This document shows, piece after piece, positions 1 to 8,639 of a stretch of DNA of 64,000 bases. The position numbers were made by a program, and so were the translations under genes. A model generated the notes under the pieces. The model had not been told where the DNA came from. It worked only from the letters and a program-made list of their open reading frames with translations, and made no database searches. Position 1 is the first letter of the stretch; each line of letters begins with the position of its first letter. Source of the stretch: Cladorrhinum sp. PSN259 (lineage: Eukaryota > Ascomycota > Sordariomycetes > Sordariales > Podosporaceae). Location: the NCBI GenBank assembly GCA_033725935.1, contig MU867087.1, positions 403,258 to 467,257 on the forward strand, written 5' to 3'.

Positions 1-943
1 AGGTGAGAGCGAAAAGCTACATAGTCATTCCCAAACCAAGAGCGGTCTCTAGCGACGCTGTCTATATATTAGCAGAAAGGACGGGGATTATAAGCACCCT
101 CATATGAGACAGCCTGCATAGGTGGACGCAATTAAAAGGGCCATCATACTGAACATTTGAGCTACTCAAGACCCAGTCCGGGCATGGTAGGGAAGGCATA
201 TTTCCTTGAGTCAACATCGACGCCATCGTGTAATGAGACGAAGTTGGCCGTGCTGAGCGGCTGCGATAGTGGCTGAGCAAAATAGACGATACAGCACCAA
301 GACAAGACTTGAGCTACAGGGTCATGGAGATGGAAAGATCAAAAGAGATCGCCTGCGGAGGAAGATGTGCCAGATGTCATGAGCATCATGGAATGCGGGG
401 TACATCTCGTGACTGGAAACGAGGACACGGCTCACTTGATAGTCTCGCTGGTCCAGCCTGCGGGGTAAATTGATCCGTTGATGCAAGTGGTCTTGATTTG
501 GAATTTGTTACACAAGGTCCCGGCCTCGGATAACTGCCGACATGGCGAAGCTCCGAATACCCATCCATCGTATTCGCAAGATGGTAGGTGGGCTTTGTCT
601 TGGATGAGGCATCAATTTTGATTTTATGAGAGGCAAGAAGGAGACAGAAATGTGTACTCTATTCTTTGGTGTAAGGTGGTGGAAGAGAAAGATGGTGGAA
701 GAGAAAGATGGTGGAAGAGAAAGATGGTGGAAGAGAAAGATGGTGGAAGAGAAAGATGGTGGAAGAGAGAGGTGGTGGGAGCTGTCTCGTACAAGGAAAT
801 AGGTCGTGGAGCTTGGGCCACCTACTGCCACAACCCTTATTTTGCGTAAATGAAGGAATCGAGTTTAAAAAAGACCAAATCAAGTTCATTTACGTGGACA
901 CACACGTCGTATATACATATTTCATCCCTCTTCTTGTTTGTTC
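1..943. other. Intergenic, no gene seen
   Basis: No ORF here has coding character; the longer ones are low-complexity readings through the tandem repeat at 674-772. I see no recognisable RNA gene. Confidence 0.5.
674..772. repeat. 16-bp tandem repeat, about six copies
   Basis: A purine-rich minisatellite with unit GATGGTGGAAGAGAAA, nearly perfect over about six copies and ending in slightly diverged GAGAGAGG units. It lies about 170 bp past the stop codon of the neighbouring minus-strand subtilase gene, so it may sit in its 3' flank. The long Pro/Ser/Phe ORFs on the opposite strand are artefacts of this repeat. Confidence 0.9.
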
Positions 944-2249
944 CTAAGGCAAATCCCACCCGTTATAGGCGAGCAGGTTGACCGTGTTTGGTGGACACCC
1001 CGTCAAGATATTCGGGATAGCAATTGACTGCATGTACGAGCACATTCCAGACCCAGTCAGCGCGCTGGGGAGTCCGAGGAGGTAGGCGCCCAGCCCAGCT
1101 ACGTGAGCAGCGCCGAAGCTGGCGCTGGTGAGGGTGGCCTGTTGTTTTCGCAGTCAGCATGAAATGATATTCACTCGAACAGATGATAACAAGTCTTACC
1201 GTCCCACCAGGCGTCGTAGTCAGAATATTCTGCCCAGGAGCCCAAATGTCAAGGAGAGGACCGTAATCGGTATTAGCAAAGCAGGCATTCCCCACCGTCG
1301 TCGAGCCGACCGTGCAGGCCAGAGGCGCACTCTGAGGGGAACTGCTAATAGGCACGCCGCTGGTGCCGGCCGAAACTGCCACGAATACGTTCTGCATAAC
1401 CAAGTTTTGAACGGCATTGTTGAGAGCAGTGGATGAAGCGCCGCCGACCGTAAAACTGGCAACGACACCACCGGGGCACGAGCGAGTTGCAGAATCGGTG
1501 GCGACAAAGTTGATCCCCTGGATTACGCCAGATGTGGTTCCCGAACCTGAGGCGTTCAAGACTTTGACGGCGATGAGCACTGTCTTTTTCGCAACACCGT
1601 ACGTGGTCGAGCCAATGATTCCGGCAATGTTGGTGCCGTGCCCGTTGCCGTCGCTATTGCTGCTGTCTGCAAAGTTGGCTCCCCAGACGGCTCTCCCGCC
1701 GAATTGAATGTGGGAAACATGGATACCGGTTGCGATGACGTACGAACAGGTCCCGATGCCGGCCGAGTTGTCGTACCTGTAGACATTGGAGGGCGTGATG
1801 ACAGAAGGGCTGTTGGACAGCCGAGCAAGATTCCACGGCGCGCCGGTCTGGGAGATGATGGCCCGCGGAGCGGTGCCTGTGCTTGTTCCAGGCACGGTAA
1901 AGTCGTCTGCCAGGGTGATGACTGCATCCTCTTCGACAAACTCAACTTCTGCGAGTTTTCGGATGGCTTCGAGGGATGCGGCATCAAGAGAGCCAGCGAA
2001 TCCCTTGAACGGGCCCTTGAAGATCTGGCTGCTATTGAGCTTCAGGTTTCCAACGGTGGCGCTGCTCAGAACCGTGCCGGAGGAGGCACCATCTTTGAAC
2101 TTGACAATGTATTTACCAGGGATGGCCTTTCCAGAGCGCGCTGAATGGAGAGGAGCACGCTTGGCCACCGGCAGAGACTCGGGTTCAGCAAAGGGAGCAG
2201 CAAGGGAAACCGGGAGGAGAGCGACTAGGGCGGCAGTAAGGAACAGCAT
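944..2249 (-). CDS. Subtilisin-like (S8, proteinase K type) protein, predicted inactive
   Basis: Secreted proteinase K-like protein of 414 aa. Exons are 1200..2249 and 944..1138, joined in phase over a 61-bp intron (GTAAGA donor, TGCTGAC branch, ACAG acceptor). The start at 2249 is the ATG that opens a signal peptide (residues 1-18). An I9-type prodomain lies at about 45-112 (KYIVKFK) and the S8 domain from about 130 to the end. Catalytic His204 (GHGTN) and Ser357 (SFGAAHVAG instead of the usual SMATPHVAG) are present. The catalytic Asp position is Ala173 (YVIATGI where the family has YVIDTGI) and the oxyanion-hole Asn is Thr296 (SAGTS for AAGND). The second His of the HGTH box is Asn. The fold and frame are otherwise intact, so this looks like a secreted pseudoprotease rather than a decayed gene. 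A role as inhibitor, decoy or binding protein is only inference. Confidence 0.88.
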
Positions 2250-3377
2250 CTTGACGAAATATCGGCAGTGATGCAAAGACAGTTGCTGCTAAAGACGGCT
2301 GTTTTGGCATTGTGCTGAGGAGAGGTATTTATGCTCATTTTTGGCTTCAAACTGTATCTCGACTGACCTATGTTGATCTTCTCCTTGCATATGCCCAGCC
2401 AGTAGTCTGGCGTGGGGGTTATTGTATTGCAGTGCGGGATGGCATGGGTTTATTGTCTGCTAGCAGCATCACACGGCCTTCGCCTTCCTGGTTTGGCGCA
2501 CTGATGCAAGCCACCGCCCCTAGACTTGGAGCTCAATGTTCAGTAGCTGCCGGATTGAATGCAGACTAGTGATGTCGTGCTACCTCAACTCAAAATCAGA
2601 TAACGTCTCAGCTCAGCATCTTCAACGTCAGTCGAGGATGAAACCATTTTTTAAAAGTGATGACATGGCTGTTGAGAGAATTCGAGATCACTAATAAGGT
2701 ATGGTCACCTTGGCGGCTTCAAAGACGCATGCAGCGAGCTAAAGAGAATTGGGGGAATGTGGGGGTGAATGTGGTGATCTTGAGGTGGGAGTAATGAGCT
2801 TTGATTGGGATTTGAATGCTGTCCGTCCCAACGCATTGGGAAATGATATAATATCATCGTCTGCTGATCGCATCTTCAAATAGTCCAAGATGCAACTCCC
2901 TAAATGATTCGTATGAGCACGATGGTATTTTCGGGGACCGAAGATGATCCCTAAAGGACCAAGCTTGATCAATTGAAACTCCGGCTCCGTTGGCGCAGCT
3001 ATATGTGCTTTTAAGACCGTGGTATGGGTAAAGTTTGGTCCCAGGAAAATTTCTGCCCGGTTGGGAACCGCGCTATGGGTGTGGCAATAAAGCCAACCCC
3101 TGTCAACACCCCCTTTAGTCCCACTTTTTGCGTGCGGCTGTGCCGGCGATGGTTATTGTTTAAGAATAAAATAACCTTGAAATAAATGCTGTAAAAATAA
3201 AAATAAGACATCTTGAAATAAACCTTGCATTGGGAATAGGGGACTTGATTTAGCTGAGCGCAACCCAGTCAGCATCCATACACCCAGCCATAGGAACCTT
3301 TCTAAGCACAGCACTAGAAAAGGCAAGCAGCACCGTAGCTAGGGCCACGCAGGCATAATGATGTGCTACGCTCCATA
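2250..3377. other. Intergenic region upstream of the subtilase-like gene
   Basis: Contains the promoter side of the minus-strand subtilase-like gene and then non-coding sequence. No ORF here has recognisable domains, and no repeat or RNA gene was seen. Confidence 0.45.
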
Positions 3378-3609
3378 AGAGATTCTCATCGAGATCGCAT
3401 CAAACCTCGGCAGCAATGACCTTCGAATGTTTCGACTTGTGTGCCGTAGTTGGGCCTGCGCCGGGATATCCCATACTCGCACTCCATCTCTCAGTTGTCA
3501 ACACATCGTGTTTTCTCACCGAGCTGCACGAATTTATCCAACAAGATCCGCCATCCGCAGTCTCCATCGACAGCGCGGCAGCTGTTTACTGCCACAGTCG
3601 CGCCGGTGA
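3378..3609 (+). pseudogene. F-box domain fragment
   Basis: Frame +3 reads EILIEIASNLGSNDLRMFRL followed by VCRSWACAGI, the core of a fungal F-box (EIL.EI.S.L...DL..FRLVCRSW). In full F-box proteins this recruits substrates to SCF ubiquitin ligases through Skp1. A TAA sits immediately before the motif where the Leu-Pro of the box is expected, no ATG precedes it, and the frame closes at 3609 with no leucine-rich repeats or other partner domain. A 24-bp imperfect duplication (about 3640-3663 and 3701-3724) follows. I read it as the decayed 5' end of an F-box gene. An upstream exon cannot be excluded. Confidence 0.55.
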
Positions 3610-3779
3610 TAGACTACGCCTCCACTCTCTCCGGATGCAGGACGCTTTAGAGTTCCTCCAGGCAAAGGAACCTTTGGAACTCCGCTACGCTTTACAGTTC
3701 CTCCAGGCACGTGCCTCTACACGATTCCGCGGCTCCCTGGGCGCTCGCCGCAAAATCGCGTTCCGGCCCTAGCTTTGTT

Positions 3780-4045
3780 GGGCATGGGAGGACACCTGCC
3801 TGATTTCGAAGTAAAACATCTCGCTGACATCGGTCTGCGCAAACGACTGATTTAGAGAGTTGTGACTCTGTCCGTGCCAGCTTGGATAGGTACTATGTTC
3901 TTCTTCCATTCAAACCGCCAAGTGCTTCTCTTGGTAAAAGATAACCTAACAAACACTCGGCATTCGCGCCATCAACATCGACTCCAGCCTTGCCACCAAT
4001 CTTCTAGCCACGACCAAAACGAAAGGCTGCCCATACAGAATGTCC
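3780..4045. other. Short intergenic stretch
   Basis: Lies between the F-box fragment and the small secreted protein gene. I see no supportable gene or repeat. Confidence 0.4.
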
Positions 4046-4366
4046 TCAAGGAGGTGGGATTTTACCACTAATCACGTAGTCAATAGCCTCCTCCGAAGTC
4101 CACTTCCTCGACGGAACCCAAAGCCCAGTCTCACTTTGAACGCATCCACCCATGGCTGCAGAGTAGATACCATAGTAGCAGTAGAAAACAGAACCCTGGC
4201 AGGCGCCAGTCGACGCTCCGAGCTTCAAGTTGTTGGGGCACCAAGTTGTGGGGGGCTGTGGTGACTGGCGGGTGGTGACCGCAGCGGCATCGAGAGGAAA
4301 CGCGTGGGCGAGTTGGTGGAGGGCGCCGGCCGCAAGGAGAAGCCCGTAAATCTGTTCGCCAAGCAT
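4046..4366 (-). CDS. Small secreted cysteine-containing protein
   Basis: Single-exon protein of 106 aa. The ATG at 4366 was chosen because it opens a signal peptide (MLGEQIYGLLLAAGALHQLA, cleavage near 24); longer in-frame versions upstream lack this. The mature part has four cysteines (contexts WCPNN, GACQG, FYCYY, GGCVQ), enough for two disulfides, and a Trp-rich C-terminal half (GLWVPSRKWTSEEAIDYV). A TATA-like TTTATATATA lies about 130 bp upstream on the minus strand (near 4495-4504). I recognise no named family. Size, secretion, cysteine pattern and position beside AT-rich transposon DNA fit a candidate secreted effector or antimicrobial-type protein, but that role is inference. Confidence 0.6.
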   Translation of the reverse strand: MLGEQIYGLLLAAGALHQLAHAFPLDAAAVTTRQSPQPPTTWCPNNLKLGASTGACQGSVFYCYYGIYSAAMGGCVQSETGLWVPSRKWTSEEAIDYVISGKIPPP

Positions 4367-6022
4367 AGCCGGTAAGCGATATGTTGTGAAGACGCTGCGT
4401 GCGTTGTTGTATTTCAAGTAAACAACAAAGTAAACAGGCGCAAAGTAAGGAACAATGGTTGGTGCAGCGTTCATGAAACGCGAGCCGTAACAGATATATA
4501 TAAAGATTCAGCCCTGGCTTTACCAAGCTTACCTGGTTTTGAGCGGCAATCGTGCGCGAGTTCAATCCCAGAAACGCAAAGGAGTGAGCCTATAGGAGGT
4601 TCAACAATTCCGCTGATTGTAGATTGAAGCTTTTATCCTTAACTGCCGGATCCGATAGCCGATCGGGTCCAGGTCGTCGTGTGGTCGATAACCAACTACG
4701 GAGGTCGCGGCTAAAAGTGATGACACTTTTCTGTTAGTGTATTTAAGCGAGCCAAGCCTTGCTACCGTACGAAATCTTGCTAAGATCTTAATTATACTAT
4801 AGTTTCTATTAAGCAAGGATCGTCTCCTCTTTTCTATCTCTAAACGCGTTAATACTCCATAAACTAAAATAAACCTACCTACCTATACCTACCTAACGTA
4901 GTGGAACGGTACAGTTAATATACTAAGATCTGAAATAATCCATTAGTACGTATATTAACTAAAGAGCTATATAACGGCTAAAATTACAGAATTTCATCAG
5001 CCGCTCTAATGCCTTTATAAACTTAAATGTTAGAAAAATGGAAAGATAATCTAAATTCTATTAAATTATATAAAACCACTTTACGGCGTTTCCGTAATTT
5101 ATATTTTTTTATCTACCCTCTCTTCCCTAGGAGCCGCTATAAAAGGTATTATATGCTCTTAAGAAAAGCTATTACTATTATCTACCCTGCTTAGTCCTAC
5201 GGATAAGGCTTGCTAAGTCCCCTCCCCTAAGGGAGGCATCTAAGGGAAAAATAATAATAATAAGGAAGTAAAAAAAGGTTGTTAAAGCAGGCATACGGCT
5301 TAAAGTAGGGACATCTTCCCTTAGGGTCACTTCCATTAAATATAGCAAGTCTAGCCGGGGTAGCAGATTATGGCCCCTTAACTGCGCCGCAGTCAACACA
5401 CCACGCACACCACGCACACCCCCTAAACAGGGCGCACACCCTCGACACAGGTCAGCACCGAAGCGACACAGGTCAGCACCAGAGCGACACAGGTCAGTAC
5501 CAGAGCAGCACCGGCCCACTTATGAAGACGGAAATCGTCGGAGTCTAGATTAACATATCATAATTGGCTATTCCGGAAAGCACCTCCTTTGCAAAGAAGA
5601 TATTGGCCCGAGATGCCCCGAGTTGAGCTCCTACCAGACGATAACACACAAGAATCCGAAGTGCCTATAGAGATCAGACTCACTAATTCAAAAATCAGGA
5701 TGCGCCCCAATGGCCTGGGTTTTTCTCAATTAAATTTACAAATCCCTGCAGACTGGTTCCTACGTCCTGAGGATGGAGTTCATCGTATACCATCAGCCGG
5801 TCGCGCCTAAATAACCTCGAAGCTTGTGTTAAGATTTCCCGACGCAATAGTTCCAGACCGGCTATCTTTGCACGGCAAGCAGTCTCGGCACCTTTCGTGC
5901 ATTCCGGTTAAGCTTACAAGTTCGTCCTGTAAAATATTCTTCATATTTCCAGATAACCCCCCAAGGCAGATCGCCATGTCTCAGGATATGGTAGAGTACC
6001 AACAGCTTTCAAGTTATCCAAC
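4367..6022. other. AT-rich gene-poor stretch with simple repeats
   Basis: From about 4,830 to 5,300 the sequence is AT-rich with many TA steps and broken frames, as RIP leaves. CCTA-type simple repeats lie near 4,875-4,900. GC content recovers after about 5,330. No gene is supportable; the open frames at 5,178-5,519 are driven by tandem repeats. Confidence 0.55.
5443..5505. repeat. 21-bp tandem repeat, three copies
   Basis: Three consecutive 21-bp units beginning CGACACAGGTCAG, differing at one to three positions, followed by a partial unit. A CACCACGCA-type short repeat lies just upstream (about 5397-5420). The unit length is divisible by three, so an open frame crosses it on the minus strand, but nothing else supports coding. 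Confidence 0.8.
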
Positions 6023-6928
6023 ATGATGGTCATTTCATATCTCAAGGGGCATGGGCGCTTCGCCCTTGGCGTTTTGGCCGTGTTATCAACCCTGACGTCG
6101 GCGACCGAATCACTATCATCATGCTCCCGCGAGGCGCTCCTTGCCACAGCCGCGAAATACGTCGCGGCACAGGGCAGCGGCAAGCTCGATGGCCTACAGT
6201 CGCTGTACTCGGTGGGGACAAGCAACTTCACCTACCGCGAGAACAACCGAGTCCTCGACATTCATAAAGGTGTTCTTAGCAAGGCTCTCACGGTGGATTA
6301 CAGCAGGAGCACGGCCGACACGGTCGCCTGCGCGTCATATACGGAGCTCGTCGCGCTTAGTCCCACGCCGTACGTCATTGCCACGCAGATCCGTCACGAT
6401 CTGGGCGCACCAGAGAACATCACCATGGTGGACAGTATCGTAGCCACCACGGGTGCGCTCTTCTTCAACGCCTCGGCCACCCTGGGCTACTTTCGACGGG
6501 AAAACTGGGAGCCGCTCGAGGTTGCTGCGCGCCCGAGCCGCGAGACGCTCCAGCAGGCCATCGACGGATACCTGGACCTGTTTGGCGGGCCCAACGCCGC
6601 TACGGCGCGCTCCCGTCTGCCCTTTGGCACTCCATGCGAGCGGGTCGAGGGCTCGCGATTCATCAATTGCACCGACGGCATGCCGGCCGGAGGCCTAAGC
6701 GGCGGCAAGGAAAATAGCATGCGGCGTTATGTCATTGACGAAGTCGTGGGGTCGGCCGACGTGCTGTGCTCTTTCACTGCTGTCGGAAATATCCCCGATA
6801 GCCACGAGCTGCGCATCGTGAACGGCAAGATCCGCTATGTGCACACGATTACCCTGTGCGCGATCGACGACGGTCCGGATTGGGGCCCTACGTGTAAGGC
6901 CGCTAAAGCAGGGAAGTCGAAGAGCTGA
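6023..6928 (+). CDS. Secreted DUF8021-domain protein
   Basis: Single-exon protein of 301 aa starting with two adjacent ATGs at 6023, with a hydrophobic signal segment at about residues 12-27. The body matches the fungal DUF8021 pattern from memory: an N-terminal CSREALLATAAKYVAAQ block, then GVLSKALTVDYSRSTADTVA, a repeat of the NTF2/SnoaL-like half (TGALFFNASATLGYF), PFGTPCERVEG...NCTDGMP, and RRYVIDEVVGSADVLCSF ending in the RYVHTITLC block. Length is normal for the family and all blocks are present. Function is unknown; an extracellular ligand-binding or dehydratase-like role is only guessed from the fold. The gene is GC-rich and intact although RIP-damaged DNA starts about 500 bp downstream. 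Confidence 0.82.
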   Translation: MMVISYLKGHGRFALGVLAVLSTLTSATESLSSCSREALLATAAKYVAAQGSGKLDGLQSLYSVGTSNFTYRENNRVLDIHKGVLSKALTVDYSRSTADTVACASYTELVALSPTPYVIATQIRHDLGAPENITMVDSIVATTGALFFNASATLGYFRRENWEPLEVAARPSRETLQQAIDGYLDLFGGPNAATARSRLPFGTPCERVEGSRFINCTDGMPAGGLSGGKENSMRRYVIDEVVGSADVLCSFTAVGNIPDSHELRIVNGKIRYVHTITLCAIDDGPDWGPTCKAAKAGKSKS

Positions 6929-7453
6929 AGAGCTCTTTAGATGTGAGAGGCTAGGGTAGTGTCTATCTATATTACTGTTACGGACGCTTTGGATGGATCA
7001 TGCAGATTATAGGTCCCAATTGCCATGTACTTGTGAGATACGTGAGAGCGTTATCGGGCGTAACCGGAATTAAAAATAAAATAAAACCCGAACAATTATT
7101 ATACAATTATACACACTTTATGCATGGCTCGATTAATAAGGCAAAGGCACGACTCGGTCACAGGCGCCACTAGATAGGCGACAACGCCCATAACCAAGAT
7201 CTCGCGATACCTTCAACTGTTACTAGATGTGGTAATAAGGCTAGGTGCCAGGGGCATATGCCCTAGGCGCACTTAATCAAGAAGGACACTCAGCAACCTT
7301 CCAACCAAAGTGTCATATTCCAAGGAAAATGTCCTCCGATTTTAGAAGACATACTGCCGAATACTGAGGATAATTTTCGTCGGAAAGTAATATATACACA
7401 CCACTGTATAGGGATAGACAGAGGTTGGGGGAATTAAGCGCCTAGGCTCGAAC
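6929..7453. other. Intergenic flank of the retrotransposon
   Basis: Non-coding. It holds one copy of the 38-bp insertion-like motif (7033-7070) and, at its right edge, half of a foldback sequence (TTAAGCGCCTA near 7436) split by the retrotransposon. The 5-bp CGAAC at 7449-7453 is the left target duplication. Confidence 0.6.
7033..7070 (-). repeat. Copy A of the 38-bp motif family
   Basis: On the minus strand this matches the core CCGGTTATGCCCGATAACGC with one change (ACG for ATG), and 23 of the first 25 positions of the two intact copies. Its 13-bp tail resembles that of the copy at 50110 (9 of 13). No flanking direct repeat is visible, which could reflect age. Confidence 0.7.
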
Positions 7454-7939
7454 TGTTACAACCTGCACCGGGTAGGGTTCAGACTGCAAGGCAGTACGCC
7501 TGGGGTAATATGACAGGGGAATCGAAGGTTGCGGGACGCTCTCAGACGGGGTCAATCACTGTCAACTAACAGGTAGCTTTACAAAGTATCGCTTTGAGTA
7601 TTGTAGACAATGAACGATTGAATTGCTTGCGTGAAGAACCAAGTCTTCACGATAAGAAGTGCCCAGCACTCCTCCTACTTATAGTAAGGCTATCTACATA
7701 TGTTTCCTTGGTATATTATACCTCGCTCGCTCTGCTCGCTCTGTAGATCCGCGATCACAGCGAGCAAGCTTCTTACTCGCCGTGCTCGCTATGCTTAGCA
7801 GCGATCAGAGCAGGCACATCTTAATTAGTTACATCGGGACTTCGTAGGTCTTCACATCCCTGGCCCAACGATTGGTCATGGTCCCACAATGCCCTGCATA
7901 ATAGTCCGTATACGGGGGATTTACGCGCGAGGCGTAACA
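7454..7939 (-). repeat. 3' LTR of the chromovirus
   Basis: Begins TGTTACAACC and ends GGCGTAACA on the plus strand, so it has TG...CA ends. It is aligned end to end with the copy at 14135-14620. The intact TGTTAC start here reads TATTAT in the other copy, a RIP-type change. Confidence 0.93.
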
Positions 7940-7956
7940 CGTTTCCCCTCCTCCGT
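7940..7956 (-). promoter_or_regulatory. Polypurine tract
   Basis: On the minus strand GGAGGAGGGGAAACG directly precedes the LTR start. This is the plus-strand primer site of LTR elements and fixes the left LTR as the 3' LTR. Confidence 0.8.
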
Positions 7957-8072
7957 AGTCTTCGCCTCAAAGACTTTCTAACGCTAGGAAATTTATCGTT
8001 ATAACTATAAGTTCTCCCTTTCATCCATTCCTTAAAATATCCGCTAATAAGGTATAAAAAAAACCTTAATAG

Positions 8073-8570
8073 AAGAAGAAATCGCAACAGCGGTCTTCTA
8101 AAAAACGTCGCCTTAACAACGCTAAATTTGCCGACGAGTTTAGTTTCGCTATACCTATGAATTATTCGCGTTATCTACGTTTGTAATTATCCGATTATAA
8201 GGTTTCCGACCGAAGCTCGTCTTATTAGAATTATCTTTTAGCGGGTCGGGACTCTGCTTATAATATCCTAGATAATCCTTCTCAGGTACTCCGGGATATT
8301 TTAAAAAAGAAACGTCGCCTTAATCGAGAGCGCGAGGCTATAGTATCGGTCTTAAAAAAAGCGACTATAAAGATTATACGGTTAAAAGAACAATCTCGTG
8401 CTCTGAAGGGAAAGGCCTATAAAGCTTTTCTGCGGGAATCTACTCTTCTACGGAAGGAGGAGACGGGAGAACCGGTAGCTCCTTTCGCCACTACTCCGGG
8501 ATCGGGGTTCCCAGTCTTAATAAGCGATCCTCTCCAACTATCCTTTAAGGACGTTAGTAACCTTAACTAG
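8073..8570 (+). pseudogene. Antisense ORF inside the chromovirus (relic)
   Basis: Between the chromodomain and the 3' LTR, one plus-strand frame, opposite to gag-pol, reads coherently with only two internal stops until TAG at 8568. Visible blocks are KFADEFSFAIPMNYSRY, DSAYNILDNPSQVLRDILKK, a Lys/Arg-rich predicted helix (REREAIVSVLKKATIKIIRL), KGKAYKAFLRESTLLRKEE and a Pro-rich tail. It looks like a basic coiled-coil protein of about 150 residues. I recognise no family. Coherence over about 160 codons in RIP-damaged DNA argues that it was once coding and not a chance frame. Confidence 0.55.
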
Positions 8571-8639
8571 CTTATATCCTTAGAGATTAACTAATCGAAC
8601 CTGGATCTAAATTTTATATCTTAGGTCGATCTAGGTTCT

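Noticed and set aside
508..889. Pro/Ser/Phe-rich ORFs on the minus strand
   Set aside because: All are readings of the 16-bp minisatellite in different frames.
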